Assembly (NCBI RefSeq): GCF_003667505.1
Contig: NZ_RCVJ01000138.1
Location: 1-55,543, forward strand
Direction: 5' to 3'
Source of the DNA: Micromonospora sp. BL4
GTDB taxonomy: Bacteria > Actinomycetota > Actinomycetes > Mycobacteriales > Micromonosporaceae
DNA length: 55,543 nucleotides
Within the stretch, counting starts at the first letter, position 1. Each line of letters begins with the position of its first letter. A model generated the notes under the pieces. The model was not told where the DNA came from and did no database searches. It saw nothing but the letters and a program-made list of their open reading frames with translations. Shown here piece after piece: positions 1-8,345 of this stretch. Made by a program: the position numbers and the translations under genes.

Positions 1-48
1 GGTACGCGCCGCGCCTCAACCACAGCGGTGAGCAGGGAGCGCGGGGGC

Positions 49-1608
49 ATGGGCGAGCAGGTCAGCACGGTGGTCATCGGGGCGGGGCCGGCGGGCCTCA
101 CGGCGGCGTACGAGCTGCTCCGGCACGGCCTGCCGGTCCGGGTGTTCGAGGCCGACGAGGTGGTCGGCGGGATCAGCCGGACCGTGGAGCGCGACGGATG
201 GCGGTTCGACATCGGCGGGCACCGGTTCTTCACCAAGGTGCCGCAGGTGGAGGCGTTCTGGCACGAGATCCTGCCGGACGAGGACTTCCTGACCCGCCCC
301 CGGATGAGCCGGATCTTCTACCGGGGCGCGCTGTTCAACTACCCGCTCAGCGCGGTGAACGCGCTGCGCAACCTGGGGCTGCCGGAGGCGACCCGCTGCC
401 TGGGCTCGTACGCCCGCGCCCGGTTGCGCCCGCCCAGGGACCAGTCGCACTTCGAGGGCTGGGTGTCGGCCCGGTTCGGCTGGCGGCTGTACTCGATCTT
501 CTTCAAGACGTACACGGAGAAGGTGTGGGGGATGCCGGCGGACCGGCTCCAGGCGGACTGGGCGGCACAGCGGATCAAGAACCTGTCGCTGGCCAAGGCG
601 ATCCGCAACGCGGTGCTGCCCCGCCGGTACCGCACGGACGTGACCAGCCTGATCGAGCAGTTCCAGTACCCGAAGTACGGGCCCGGGATGATGTGGGAGC
701 GCTGCGCCGAGCAGGTGCGCCACCGTGGCGGCGAGGTGTCGACCGGCACCTGGGTCACCGCCGTGCATCGCGACCCGGAGCGACGGCGGGCGATCAGCGT
801 GACGGTCAACGGCGCGGGCGGGCAGCGCACCGAAGCCGCCGACCACGTCATCTCGTCGATGCCGATCTCCGAGTTGGTGACCGCGCTGCGTCCGGCGCCG
901 CCGCCGGAGGTGCTGGCCTGCGCCGCCGACCTGCGCTACCGCGACTTCCTGACCGTCGCGCTGGTGGTGCCGGCCGAGTTCTCCTTCCCGGACAACTGGA
1001 TCTACGTGCACGACCCCGGAGTGCGGGTGGGCCGGATCCAGAACTTCGGCTCCTGGTCGCCGTACCTGGTCAAGGACGGCCGTACCTGTCTGGGCCTGGA
1101 GTACTTCGTCTTCGAGGACGACGAGATGTGGCGTACCCCGGACGCCGATCTGGTGGCGCTGGCCACCGCGGAGCTGGAGCGGCTGGGGTTGGCCCGGCCC
1201 GGCGTGGTGGAGGCCGGCTACGTGGTGCGGATGCCGAAGGCCTACCCGGTGTACGACGAGCGGTACCAGCACAACGTGGACGTGATCCGGGCCTGGCTGG
1301 CCGAGGAGGTGCCGAACGTGCACCCGGTGGGCCGCAACGGCATGCACCGCTACAACAACCAGGACCACTCGATGCTGACCGCGATGCTCACCGCGGAGAA
1401 CATCGCCACCGGCAGCGCCCACGACGTCTGGTCGGTCAACGTGGAGCAGGACTACCACGAGCAGTCCAGCGGTGACGCCGGTCGCCGGGGCACGGGCCGG
1501 GACGCGCCCGTGGTGCCGAGCCGGATCATCACGGCCCCGATCAGCACCACCCAGGGCGTCGTCGTCGCCGGGGACGGCGACCGGCCGGCGCAGGTGCCGC
1601 TGAGCTGA
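49..1608 (+). CDS. FAD-dependent oxidoreductase, UDP-galactopyranose mutase / HemY-like
   Basis: A 519-residue flavoprotein of the amine-oxidase / protoporphyrinogen-oxidase-like superfamily, which also includes UDP-galactopyranose mutases. Visible in the sequence: the N-terminal dinucleotide-binding loop GAGPAG at residues 11-16, the following GGISRT at 40-45, GGHRFF at 56-61, and near the C-terminus HRYNNQDHS, which matches the FAD-closing segment of such proteins. The last roughly 50 residues are low-complexity and probably disordered. I chose the ATG at 49 because an AGGGAG ribosome-binding sequence precedes it; an in-frame GTG at 28 has none. There is no signal peptide, so it is cytoplasmic. 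The substrate cannot be read from the sequence; a nucleotide-sugar or lipid-linked sugar is only a guess from the family. Its upstream neighbours lie outside the window. Confidence 0.82.
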   Translation: MGEQVSTVVIGAGPAGLTAAYELLRHGLPVRVFEADEVVGGISRTVERDGWRFDIGGHRFFTKVPQVEAFWHEILPDEDFLTRPRMSRIFYRGALFNYPLSAVNALRNLGLPEATRCLGSYARARLRPPRDQSHFEGWVSARFGWRLYSIFFKTYTEKVWGMPADRLQADWAAQRIKNLSLAKAIRNAVLPRRYRTDVTSLIEQFQYPKYGPGMMWERCAEQVRHRGGEVSTGTWVTAVHRDPERRRAISVTVNGAGGQRTEAADHVISSMPISELVTALRPAPPPEVLACAADLRYRDFLTVALVVPAEFSFPDNWIYVHDPGVRVGRIQNFGSWSPYLVKDGRTCLGLEYFVFEDDEMWRTPDADLVALATAELERLGLARPGVVEAGYVVRMPKAYPVYDERYQHNVDVIRAWLAEEVPNVHPVGRNGMHRYNNQDHSMLTAMLTAENIATGSAHDVWSVNVEQDYHEQSSGDAGRRGTGRDAPVVPSRIITAPISTTQGVVVAGDGDRPAQVPLS

Positions 1609-1793
1609 CGGGGGCTGTCGTAGCCGAGGTGAGCGTTGCCTCCGTCCACCGCTGCGGCGTTAAGCTGTCCGATCAGCATGGCGTCCGGGTCCCCGGCCGG
1701 AGATTGTCCCGGGGCCGTGTCGATCCCCGGTCCGCCCGTTCGACGTGTGGGTGCCAGGGTCGAGAGGCGGCCCCGCCGGACGAGGAGAACGCG

Positions 1794-2180
1794 ATGCCGA
1801 GGTACATGCTGATCATGCGGGGCACCGATGAGTCGAACGCGGCCATGATGGCCTCGATCGACGAGGCGATGGCCGCGACCGGCCGGTTCATCGAGGAGAT
1901 GATCAAGGCCGAGGTTCTCCTCGCGGCCGAAGGGCTGGACGATCCGGGGCGGGGCGTCGTGGTCGACTTCAGCGGCGGGGCCCCGGTGGTCACCGACGGG
2001 CCGTACGGGGAGACCAGGGAACTGTTCGGGGGCTACTTCCTGCTCGATGTCGCCTCGAAAGAGGAGGCGGTCGAGTGGGCCACGCGGGTCCCGGCGGCCC
2101 CCGGCTCCAAGATCGAGGTCCGGCGGGTGGCCGAGGCCGACGAGGTCCCGCCGGGCGCCGAGAGCAACGGCCAGGTCTGA
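1794..2180 (+). CDS. YCII-related (DGPF family) protein paired with ECF42 sigma factor
   Basis: A 128-residue small soluble protein with the dimeric alpha+beta barrel of the YCII/DGPF family. It begins MPRYMLIMRG and carries DGPYGE followed by a GGYFLLD strand, the region that names the DGPF family. The ATG at 1794 is preceded by GAGGAG; a longer in-frame reading back to 1629 has no family similarity. Its stop overlaps the start of the sigma factor by one base (TGATG), so the two are translationally coupled. DGPF genes are the known genomic partners of group 42 ECF sigma factors and are usually targets of that factor. The biochemical role is unknown. Confidence 0.85.
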   Translation: MPRYMLIMRGTDESNAAMMASIDEAMAATGRFIEEMIKAEVLLAAEGLDDPGRGVVVDFSGGAPVVTDGPYGETRELFGGYFLLDVASKEEAVEWATRVPAAPGSKIEVRRVAEADEVPPGAESNGQV

Positions 2181-3394
2181 TGGGTACGGCCGAGGTCGAG
2201 GCCGTCTGGCGCACCGAGTCGGCGCGGATCGTCGCCGCGCTGACCCGCTTCACCGGCGATTTCGGGCTGGCCGAGGACGCGGCACAGGAGGCGGTGGCCG
2301 AGGCGTTGGTGTCGTGGCCGCTCGCCTCTCCGGCCAATCCGGCCGGCTGGTTGATGGCCACGGCCCGGCGGCGGGCGATCGACGCGATCCGCCGCCGAGC
2401 CGCTCTCCAGGCCCGGTACGCCCTGCTGGCGGCCGACCCCGCGGTCGACGAGGACGTCGACCCCGACAGGATCGACGACGACATCCTGGCGCTGATGTTC
2501 GTCAGCTGCCACCCGGTGCTCTCCCCGGAGGCCCGGGTGGCGCTGACCCTGCGCGTGGTCGGCGGCCTGTCCAGCCAGGAGATCGCCCGCGCGTTCCTGG
2601 TACCCGTGCCGACCGTGCAGGCCCGCATCACCCGGGGCAAGAAGACGATCGCGGCGGCCGGGGTGCCGTTCGAGCTACCGGCGGCCGACGAGCGCCGGGA
2701 GCGGCTGGGCGGCGTGCTCAGCGTCCTCTACGTGATCTTCAGCGAGGGCTCGACGGCCACGTCGGGTGACCGGCTGCTGCGTCCCGACGTCGCGTACGAG
2801 GCGATCCGGCTGACCCGCACGCTGGCCGCGCTGCAACCGGACGAACCGGAGGTGCACGGCCTGCTCGCGCTGTGTGAGCTGACGGCCGCGCGCTTCCCGG
2901 CGCGGACCGGCCCGGACGGTTCGCCGGTCCTGCTCGAGGACCAGGACCGGCGTCGGTGGGACGGCGCGGCGATCGGCCGTGGGCTGGCCGCGCTGGCCAG
3001 GGCGTCGAGTCGCGGTCTCGGCCCCTACGGTTTCCAGGCCGCGATCGCCGCCGCGCACGCGTCGGCGCCCTCGGTCGAGGCGACCGACTGGGACCGGATC
3101 GTGCTGCTCTACGAGGCGCTCGGCCGGGTCGCGCCCTCGCCGGTGGTCGAACTCAACCGGGCCGTCGCCGTGGCCATGGCCTCGGGTCCGGCGCGAGCCC
3201 TGTCCATGGTGGACGAGCTGATCGCCGCGGGCCGGCTGCCCGGTTCGCACCTGGTTCCGACCGTCCGCGGTGAGCTGCTGGCCCGGCTCGGACGGCGCGC
3301 GGACGCGCGCGCCGAGCTGGAGCTGGCGGCCCGGCTGTGCGCCAATCGGCCCGAACGCTCAGTGCTGCTGCGCAAGGCGGCCGCGCTGGGCTGA
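2180..3394 (+). CDS. ECF42-type RNA polymerase sigma factor with long C-terminal extension
   Basis: A 404-residue ECF sigma factor. Region 2 is seen around residues 15-75 (AEDAAQEAVAEAL followed by the basic TARRRAIDAIRRR). Region 4 is near residues 118-155, with the helix-turn-helix GGLSSQEIARAFLVPVPTVQ. Downstream lies an extension of about 220 residues (DUF6596/TPR-like; LLALCELTAARFPAR, VVELNRAVAVAMA), diagnostic of the ECF42 group. These sigma factors have no separate anti-sigma factor; the C-terminal extension is thought to regulate or be needed for activity. The coupled upstream DGPF gene supports the call. The stimulus is not evident from the sequence. Confidence 0.88.
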   Translation: MGTAEVEAVWRTESARIVAALTRFTGDFGLAEDAAQEAVAEALVSWPLASPANPAGWLMATARRRAIDAIRRRAALQARYALLAADPAVDEDVDPDRIDDDILALMFVSCHPVLSPEARVALTLRVVGGLSSQEIARAFLVPVPTVQARITRGKKTIAAAGVPFELPAADERRERLGGVLSVLYVIFSEGSTATSGDRLLRPDVAYEAIRLTRTLAALQPDEPEVHGLLALCELTAARFPARTGPDGSPVLLEDQDRRRWDGAAIGRGLAALARASSRGLGPYGFQAAIAAAHASAPSVEATDWDRIVLLYEALGRVAPSPVVELNRAVAVAMASGPARALSMVDELIAAGRLPGSHLVPTVRGELLARLGRRADARAELELAARLCANRPERSVLLRKAAALG

Positions 3395-3531
3395 CGTCCT
3401 TGGAGAGGGCCCGTTTTCCCGTACGCGAGCTAGCGTCTTCCCCCGCCGAGGGGATCGATCTTCTTCCCGCATCGCTGAGCCTGGATGTATCGCAGGGCCG
3501 CGACAACCGTGGCCGGATCGGGAGGAACAAC

Positions 3532-4125
3532 ATGCGCAGAATGCTCGGATGGGGAATGGTCGCCGCGGCCGTCATCGCGGCGGCGGGGGCGCCGGCCGGG
3601 GCCGCGGACCGCAGCCCGGCGCGGGTGACCGGCTCGGCGGAGTTCGCCCTGCCGTACGGGCAGGACGACGACGTGCGGTCGTTCGCCTTCGACGTCCGGT
3701 CGGTGCCGTACAGCCGCCCGATCCCGCTTCCCGGCGGGGAGAACGGCTCGCCGGCAGACGCGACCGGTACGGTGCGGGTCGCGCACCGGCTGGCCGAGCA
3801 GGGCATCACCGTACGGTTCGAAGCGGCGGTCGACTGCATGATCACCAGCCCGGGTCATGCGACCCTGACCGCGATCGTCACCCGCGCCGACGAGCTGGCC
3901 AGCGACTTCCTCGGCAAGCGTGTCGGTTTCAGCGTGCAGGACGGCGGCCGCGACCGCGACCGGGTGGGCTTCACCTGGTCGGCGAGCGCCGACCAGAACG
4001 AGGCAGGCGAGTGGGGTCCGGCCCGGGTCGGCACCTGTCTCGCGCCGGCTGCGTTCGCCACGGTGACGCGCGGGGACTACCGGGTGCGACACGCCGAGCT
4101 GACGGCGCCGCCGGCCGGCCGCTGA
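3532..4125 (+). CDS. Secreted protein of unknown function
   Basis: A 197-residue protein that I do not recognise. It starts at the ATG at 3532 behind a strong GGAGGAAC ribosome-binding site and begins with a Sec-type signal peptide (RRMLGWGMVAAAVIAAAGA, cleavage probably after PAGAA). The mature part is rich in alternating hydrophobic residues and glycine/aspartate turns, as in beta-sandwich folds, with two cysteines (in VDCMIT and GTCLAP) that could form a disulfide. There is no catalytic motif or lipobox. It ends at a strong bidirectional hairpin and is separated from the sigma factor by about 140 bases, so it is probably its own unit. Confidence 0.7.
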   Translation: MRRMLGWGMVAAAVIAAAGAPAGAADRSPARVTGSAEFALPYGQDDDVRSFAFDVRSVPYSRPIPLPGGENGSPADATGTVRVAHRLAEQGITVRFEAAVDCMITSPGHATLTAIVTRADELASDFLGKRVGFSVQDGGRDRDRVGFTWSASADQNEAGEWGPARVGTCLAPAAFATVTRGDYRVRHAELTAPPAGR

Positions 4126-4147
4126 CCCCGGCGACCCGGTAGCAGGA

Positions 4148-4180
4148 CCACGGCGGGGCGAGAGGATCGCCCCGCCGTGG
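4148..4180. terminator. Bidirectional hairpin terminator
   Basis: A perfect 14-bp inverted repeat (arms 4148-4161 and 4167-4180, loop GAGGA) lies between two convergent genes ending at 4125 and 4192. There is no T-tract, as is common in high-GC actinobacteria. Confidence 0.85.
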
Positions 4181-4191
4181 CGTGCCGTACG

Positions 4192-4542
4192 TCAGTAGTG
4201 GTAGCTCAGGTTCACGACCAGGGCGGCCACCGAGGTGGAGAAGAACACGGCCCATCCGACGAGCTGGCGGGAACCGACGCGCAGGTGTGCGGCGAGTGCG
4301 CCGAGGAAGTACAGCACGAGGCCGGCGGCGGCGAGGGTGCCCAGCAACGGTACGGCGAACCCGGCCAGCAGCCCCACCGAGCCGGCGGCCAGCGCCATGC
4401 CCAGCAGCGGTAACCACGATCGTGGCACGCGCTTCATGTCGGCCTGGGCCTTCGGGTAGTCGTGGCCGATCAGGTAGGTGACGGCGGCGATGCCGGTGAA
4501 GACCGACGCGAGGATGGTGACGGTGACGTGAGCGGCGAACAT
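4192..4542 (-). CDS. DoxX-like small membrane protein
   Basis: A 116-residue protein with four predicted hydrophobic helices (starting FAAHVTVTILASVF, then LLGMALAAGSVGLLAGF, LLGTLAAAGLVLYFLGAL and WAVFFSTSVAALVVNL), the size and layout of the DoxX_2 family. I chose the ATG at 4542 because AAGGAG lies just upstream; the longer frame to 4599 adds a non-hydrophobic N-terminus. DoxX-like proteins sit in the cytoplasmic membrane and have been linked to redox or thiol stress in other actinobacteria, but the role here is unknown. It is monocistronic. Confidence 0.8.
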   Translation of the reverse strand: MFAAHVTVTILASVFTGIAAVTYLIGHDYPKAQADMKRVPRSWLPLLGMALAAGSVGLLAGFAVPLLGTLAAAGLVLYFLGALAAHLRVGSRQLVGWAVFFSTSVAALVVNLSYHY

Positions 4543-4679
4543 GAGCACTCCTTCTGCTTGCTGCACGGACGGGTCAGCACGGTGGGATGTGACCGCCACC
4601 GAGGGGGCGCCGCGAGCGCCGGGCGTAGGAGACGGTCGCCGCGACCAGCAGCACCGCCCCGGCGAAGAAGTTCGGAGCA

Positions 4680-4693
4680 GGAAACCGCTTACC
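4680..4693 (+). promoter_or_regulatory. Putative LacI-family operator (site 1 of the ThuA gene)
   Basis: GGAAACCGCTTACC, a 14-mer with the central CG and near-symmetric arms typical of LacI-family operators. It lies upstream of the promoter for the secreted ThuA protein and matches the GGAAAGnnCTTTCC pattern shared with four other sites in this window. Confidence 0.55.
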
Positions 4694-4702
4694 TAGCGCC
4701 TA

Positions 4703-4732
4703 TTGACGCCCATCACTGGCTGTCAGTAGCGT
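4703..4732 (+). promoter_or_regulatory. Putative promoter of the ThuA/sugar dehydrogenase gene
   Basis: A TTGACG -35 box (4703-4708) and a TAGCGT -10 box (4727-4732) are separated by 18 bases. The promoter is flanked by LacI-type operators at 4680-4693 and 4747-4760, and the downstream one would overlap the initially transcribed region. Confidence 0.5.
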
Positions 4733-4746
4733 GAGGCGGGCAGCGA

Positions 4747-4760
4747 AGAAAGCGCTTTCC
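4747..4760 (+). promoter_or_regulatory. Putative LacI-family operator (site 2 of the ThuA gene)
   Basis: AGAAAGCGCTTTCC contains the perfect 12-bp palindrome GAAAGCGCTTTC (4748-4759). It lies about 30 bases before the ATG at 4791 and just after the -10 box, a classic repression position. The best candidate regulator is the LacI protein encoded at 19681. Confidence 0.65.
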
Positions 4761-4790
4761 GACCCTCACCGTCCGACAGGGAGCGCCCCC

Positions 4791-7700
4791 ATGCCCCGAT
4801 CGCTACGCGCGTTCTGCCTCGCCCTGCTCGCCGTCGCCACCGTGCTGAGCACCACCACCGCCCTGCCCGCCGAGGCTGCCCCCCGCTTCCGGGTGCTGGT
4901 CTTCTCCAAGATCACCAACTTCTACCACGACTCCATCCCGGCCGGCGTGGCCGCGATCCAGCAGCTCGGCACCGCCCACAACTTCGAGGTCGTCGCCACC
5001 ACCGACGCGGCCGCGTTCACCGACGCCAACCTCGCCACCTTCGACGCCCTGGTCTTCAACAACACGAACTCCACCCCCGCCTCCGGTGACCTGCTCAACG
5101 CCAGCCAGCGGGCCGCGTTGCAGACGTTCATCCGCAACGGCGGCGGCTGGACCGGCCTGCACGCCGCCTCGGCCAGCGAACGCGACTGGCCGTGGTACGA
5201 GGGCCTGGTCGGCACGATCTTCGACTTCCACCCCGACTTCTCGTCCACCGGCGGCACCTTCCCCGGCCGGGTCAAGGTGCTCGACCGGGCGCACCCCTCG
5301 ACGCGGAACCTGCCGGAGCTGTGGGAGCAGAGCGAGGAGTGGTACAACTGGCGGACCAACCCGACCGGCAACGTGCACACCCTCGCGCAGATCAAGGTGC
5401 GCGACGGGATCAACGGGCTGGACGAGGGCGTCGACCACGCGTACTCCTGGTGCCAGCGCTACGACGGCGGCCGGTCCTGGTTCACCGCCGGTGGGCACGC
5501 CAGCTCCCAGTTCAGCAGCCCGCCGTTCCTGGAGCACCTGCGCTACGGCATCGAGTGGGCGGCCGGCGCGGTCGCCGGCGACTGCTCGGCCACCAAGACG
5601 AGCAACTTCGAGCGGGTGGGGCTGGTCACCGAGAACCTCGCCGACCCCTTCGAGCTGGCCGTCGCCCCGGACCGGAAGGTCTACTACATCCAGCGCACCG
5701 GCGCGTTGAAGGTGGTCAACCAGGACACTCTCCAGGTCACCACGCTGCTGGACCTCGCGTACACCTCGGCGATGACCGACCAGTCCGACGGGCTGCTCGG
5801 CATGACGCTGGACCGCAACTTCGCCAGCAACGGATGGATCTATCTGCTCTGGTCGGACAAGACGCTGAAACAGCTCAACCTGTCCCGGTTCACGGTCGCC
5901 AACAACAGCGTCGCGCTCTCCTCGGAGAAGCGGCTGCTGGCCATCCCCACCTACCGCGGTGAGGGCCGGGCCAACTCGCACATGGGTGGCTCCCTGGCCA
6001 TGGACGCGGCCGGTCGGCTGTACGCCGCTATCGGCGACAACACCGACCCGTTCGCCTCCAGCGGCTACACCCCGATCGACGAGCGTTCCGGCCGCGCCGC
6101 CTGGGACGCCCAGGGCACCGCCGGCAACACCAACGACCTGCGCGGCAAGATCCTGCGGATCACCCCCCAGGCCGACGGTACGTACACCGTGCCCAGCGGC
6201 AACCTCTTCCCGGCCGGAACCGCGAGGACCCGGCCGGAGATCTACGCGATGGGCATGCGCAACCCGTTCCGGATCACCATCGAGCCGCAGACCAACGCGG
6301 TGCTGGTCGCCGACTACGGCCCGGACGCCCGCGCCGCCGACCCCAACCGCGGTCCGGAGGGGACGGTCGAGTTCAACCGGATCACCGCCGCGGGCAACTA
6401 CGGCTGGCCGTACTGCGTGGGCAACAACATCCCGTTCAACGACTACAACTTCGCCACCAGCACCTCCGGGGCGAAGTTCAACTGCGCCGCGCCGGTGAAC
6501 AACTCCCCCAACAACACCGGGCTCACCACCCTGCCGGCAGCGAGGTCCGCGCTGGTCTGGTACGCGTACTCCGCCTCCACCCAGTTCCCCGAGCTGGGCA
6601 CCGGCGGTGGTGGCCCGATGAGCGGCCCGGTCTACGACTTCGACCCGGCCAACACCCGCACCACCAAGTTCCCGGAGTACTTCGAGGGCAAGTGGATCAC
6701 CTACGAGCTGACCCGCAGGTGGTTCAAGACGTTGTCGATCCACAAGACGGCGCAGACCTTCAGCAACGCGCGCTTCGGCCCGACCGCCGTCGGTGATCTC
6801 CAGTCGATCAACGGGATCTTCGGCAACATGAGCTGGATCCAGCCCTTCGAGGCGGAGTTCGGCCCGGACGGCTCGCTCTACGTCATCGACTTCGGCGAGG
6901 GCACCGGCAGCGGTCGCGGCGGCAGCAACGCCGGCGCCGGCATCTATCGGATCGACTACGTGGCCAACGGCAGACCGCCGACCGTGAAGATCGCCGCCAC
7001 CCCGGACAGCGGACGTACGCCCCTGACGGTGGCGTTCTCCTCGGCCGGATCGACCGCCGGGGACGGCTCGGCGCTCAGCTACGCCTGGGACTTCACCAAC
7101 GACGGCAGCACCGACTCCACCGCCGCCAACCCGAGCTTCACCTACGCGACGGCCGGAAAACACACCGCCCGGCTGACCGTACGCAACAGCGGCAACGGGT
7201 TGACCGCCACCGCGGTCACCGACGTGGTGGTCGGCAACACCCGGCCCACGGTGACGATCAGTGTGCCCGACGGCGGGTTCTTCGACTTCGGCGACAAGAT
7301 CCCGTACACGGTGACGGTCACCGACCCGGAGGAGACCACCATCGACTGCTCCAAGGTGACCGTGCAGACCCAGCTCGGCCACGACTCGCACGCCCACCCG
7401 CTGGACGTCTACACCGGCTGCTCCGGTCTGCTGGCCACCGAGGCGGACGCCGGTGACGGGCACGGACCGGGGCAGAACCTCTACACCCTGATCACCGCGC
7501 AGTACACCGACGGCGGCGCGGCCGGCGGCGTACCGGCGCTGACCGGGTCGACCCGGGTCCAGTTGCAACCCAAGAGCAAGGAGGCCGAACACTTCAGCGG
7601 CCAGTCCGGCGTCACGGTCAACGACCGGCCCACCGCCCGCGCCGGCAAGCGGCTCGGCGACGTCGACCACAACGACTGGGTGGCGTACGGCCCGGTGGAC

Positions 7701-8255
7701 CTGCGCAACGTCGGCTCGGTGACGCTCGGGGTGACCAACGGCGGGGTCGGCGGTGACATCGAGCTGCGGACCGGCTCACCCACCGGCACACTGATCGGCA
7801 GGGCCACCATCGGCTCGACCGGCGGCTGGGACAACCTGGTCTCGCCCACCGTCACGCTGACGAACAAGCCCGCCGGCACCACCACCCTGTACGCGAAGTT
7901 CGTCAACGCCGCCCAGGTCGGTGGCACCCCGGACCTGCTCGCGCTGGACTGGCTACGGTTCAACGGGGCCGGCGTCAAGCAGGAGCCCGGCGGGACGCTC
8001 GCCCTCGCCGCCAGCCCCGGCAACGGCACCGCGCCACTGACCACCACCCTGACCGCGACCGCGACGGCGCCGTCCGGGCAGAGCATCACCGACTACGCGT
8101 GGGACTTCGGCGACAACACCGCCATCACGCACGGGGCGACGCTGCGGTCGACCGCCCACAGCTACCCGCGCAAGGGGACCTTCACCGCCCGGGTGACGGT
8201 CACCTACACCAGTGGGGAGACCCGCTCAGCCAACCTGACCATCACCATCAACTGA
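4791..8255 (+). CDS. Secreted multidomain ThuA / PQQ-type sugar dehydrogenase / PKD / CBM protein
   Basis: A 1154-residue exported protein. The domain order read from the sequence is: signal peptide 1-27 (ending PAEA); ThuA-like glutamine-amidotransferase-fold domain about 30-255 (FRVLVFSKITNFYHDSI; NGGGWTGLHAAS); GSDH/NHL-type six-bladed propeller about 266-723 (LADPFELAVAPDRKVYYIQR; IYAMGMRNPFRIT; NYGWPYC); PKD domain about 726-815 (SYAWDFTNDG); a linker region; CBM6-like jelly roll about 929-1060 (KEAEHFSG; NDWVAYGPVDL); and a terminal PKD domain about 1063-1154 (DYAWDFGDN). The start at 4791 follows AGGGAG. The family suggests sugar oxidation or binding at the cell surface. The LacI operators upstream suggest induction by a sugar-like ligand and co-regulation with the transporter locus at 11-21 kb. 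The substrate is unknown. Confidence 0.88.
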   Translation: MPRSLRAFCLALLAVATVLSTTTALPAEAAPRFRVLVFSKITNFYHDSIPAGVAAIQQLGTAHNFEVVATTDAAAFTDANLATFDALVFNNTNSTPASGDLLNASQRAALQTFIRNGGGWTGLHAASASERDWPWYEGLVGTIFDFHPDFSSTGGTFPGRVKVLDRAHPSTRNLPELWEQSEEWYNWRTNPTGNVHTLAQIKVRDGINGLDEGVDHAYSWCQRYDGGRSWFTAGGHASSQFSSPPFLEHLRYGIEWAAGAVAGDCSATKTSNFERVGLVTENLADPFELAVAPDRKVYYIQRTGALKVVNQDTLQVTTLLDLAYTSAMTDQSDGLLGMTLDRNFASNGWIYLLWSDKTLKQLNLSRFTVANNSVALSSEKRLLAIPTYRGEGRANSHMGGSLAMDAAGRLYAAIGDNTDPFASSGYTPIDERSGRAAWDAQGTAGNTNDLRGKILRITPQADGTYTVPSGNLFPAGTARTRPEIYAMGMRNPFRITIEPQTNAVLVADYGPDARAADPNRGPEGTVEFNRITAAGNYGWPYCVGNNIPFNDYNFATSTSGAKFNCAAPVNNSPNNTGLTTLPAARSALVWYAYSASTQFPELGTGGGGPMSGPVYDFDPANTRTTKFPEYFEGKWITYELTRRWFKTLSIHKTAQTFSNARFGPTAVGDLQSINGIFGNMSWIQPFEAEFGPDGSLYVIDFGEGTGSGRGGSNAGAGIYRIDYVANGRPPTVKIAATPDSGRTPLTVAFSSAGSTAGDGSALSYAWDFTNDGSTDSTAANPSFTYATAGKHTARLTVRNSGNGLTATAVTDVVVGNTRPTVTISVPDGGFFDFGDKIPYTVTVTDPEETTIDCSKVTVQTQLGHDSHAHPLDVYTGCSGLLATEADAGDGHGPGQNLYTLITAQYTDGGAAGGVPALTGSTRVQLQPKSKEAEHFSGQSGVTVNDRPTARAGKRLGDVDHNDWVAYGPVDLRNVGSVTLGVTNGGVGGDIELRTGSPTGTLIGRATIGSTGGWDNLVSPTVTLTNKPAGTTTLYAKFVNAAQVGGTPDLLALDWLRFNGAGVKQEPGGTLALAASPGNGTAPLTTTLTATATAPSGQSITDYAWDFGDNTAITHGATLRSTAHSYPRKGTFTARVTVTYTSGETRSANLTITIN

Positions 8256-8262
8256 CCATGGG

Positions 8263-8299
8263 CCGGTGGCGGGCGGGGTCGATCCTGCCCGCCCACCGG
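8263..8299. terminator. Hairpin terminator after the ThuA gene
   Basis: A long GC-rich inverted repeat with one bulge (CCGGTGG...CACCGG outer arms, loop TCGA region near 8279-8283) lies directly after the stop at 8255. It separates the high-GC ThuA gene from the low-GC convergent kinase gene ending at 8346. Confidence 0.7.
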
Positions 8300-8345
8300 G
8301 CAGAACGATCGCGCCGCTGAACATTCGACGTGACCGACACCGCTC

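Noticed and set aside
4803..7670. A 955-codon open frame on the minus strand opposite the ThuA gene
   Set aside because: It is an antisense shadow produced by high third-position GC. It has no start context or family motif, while the plus-strand frame has complete domains.
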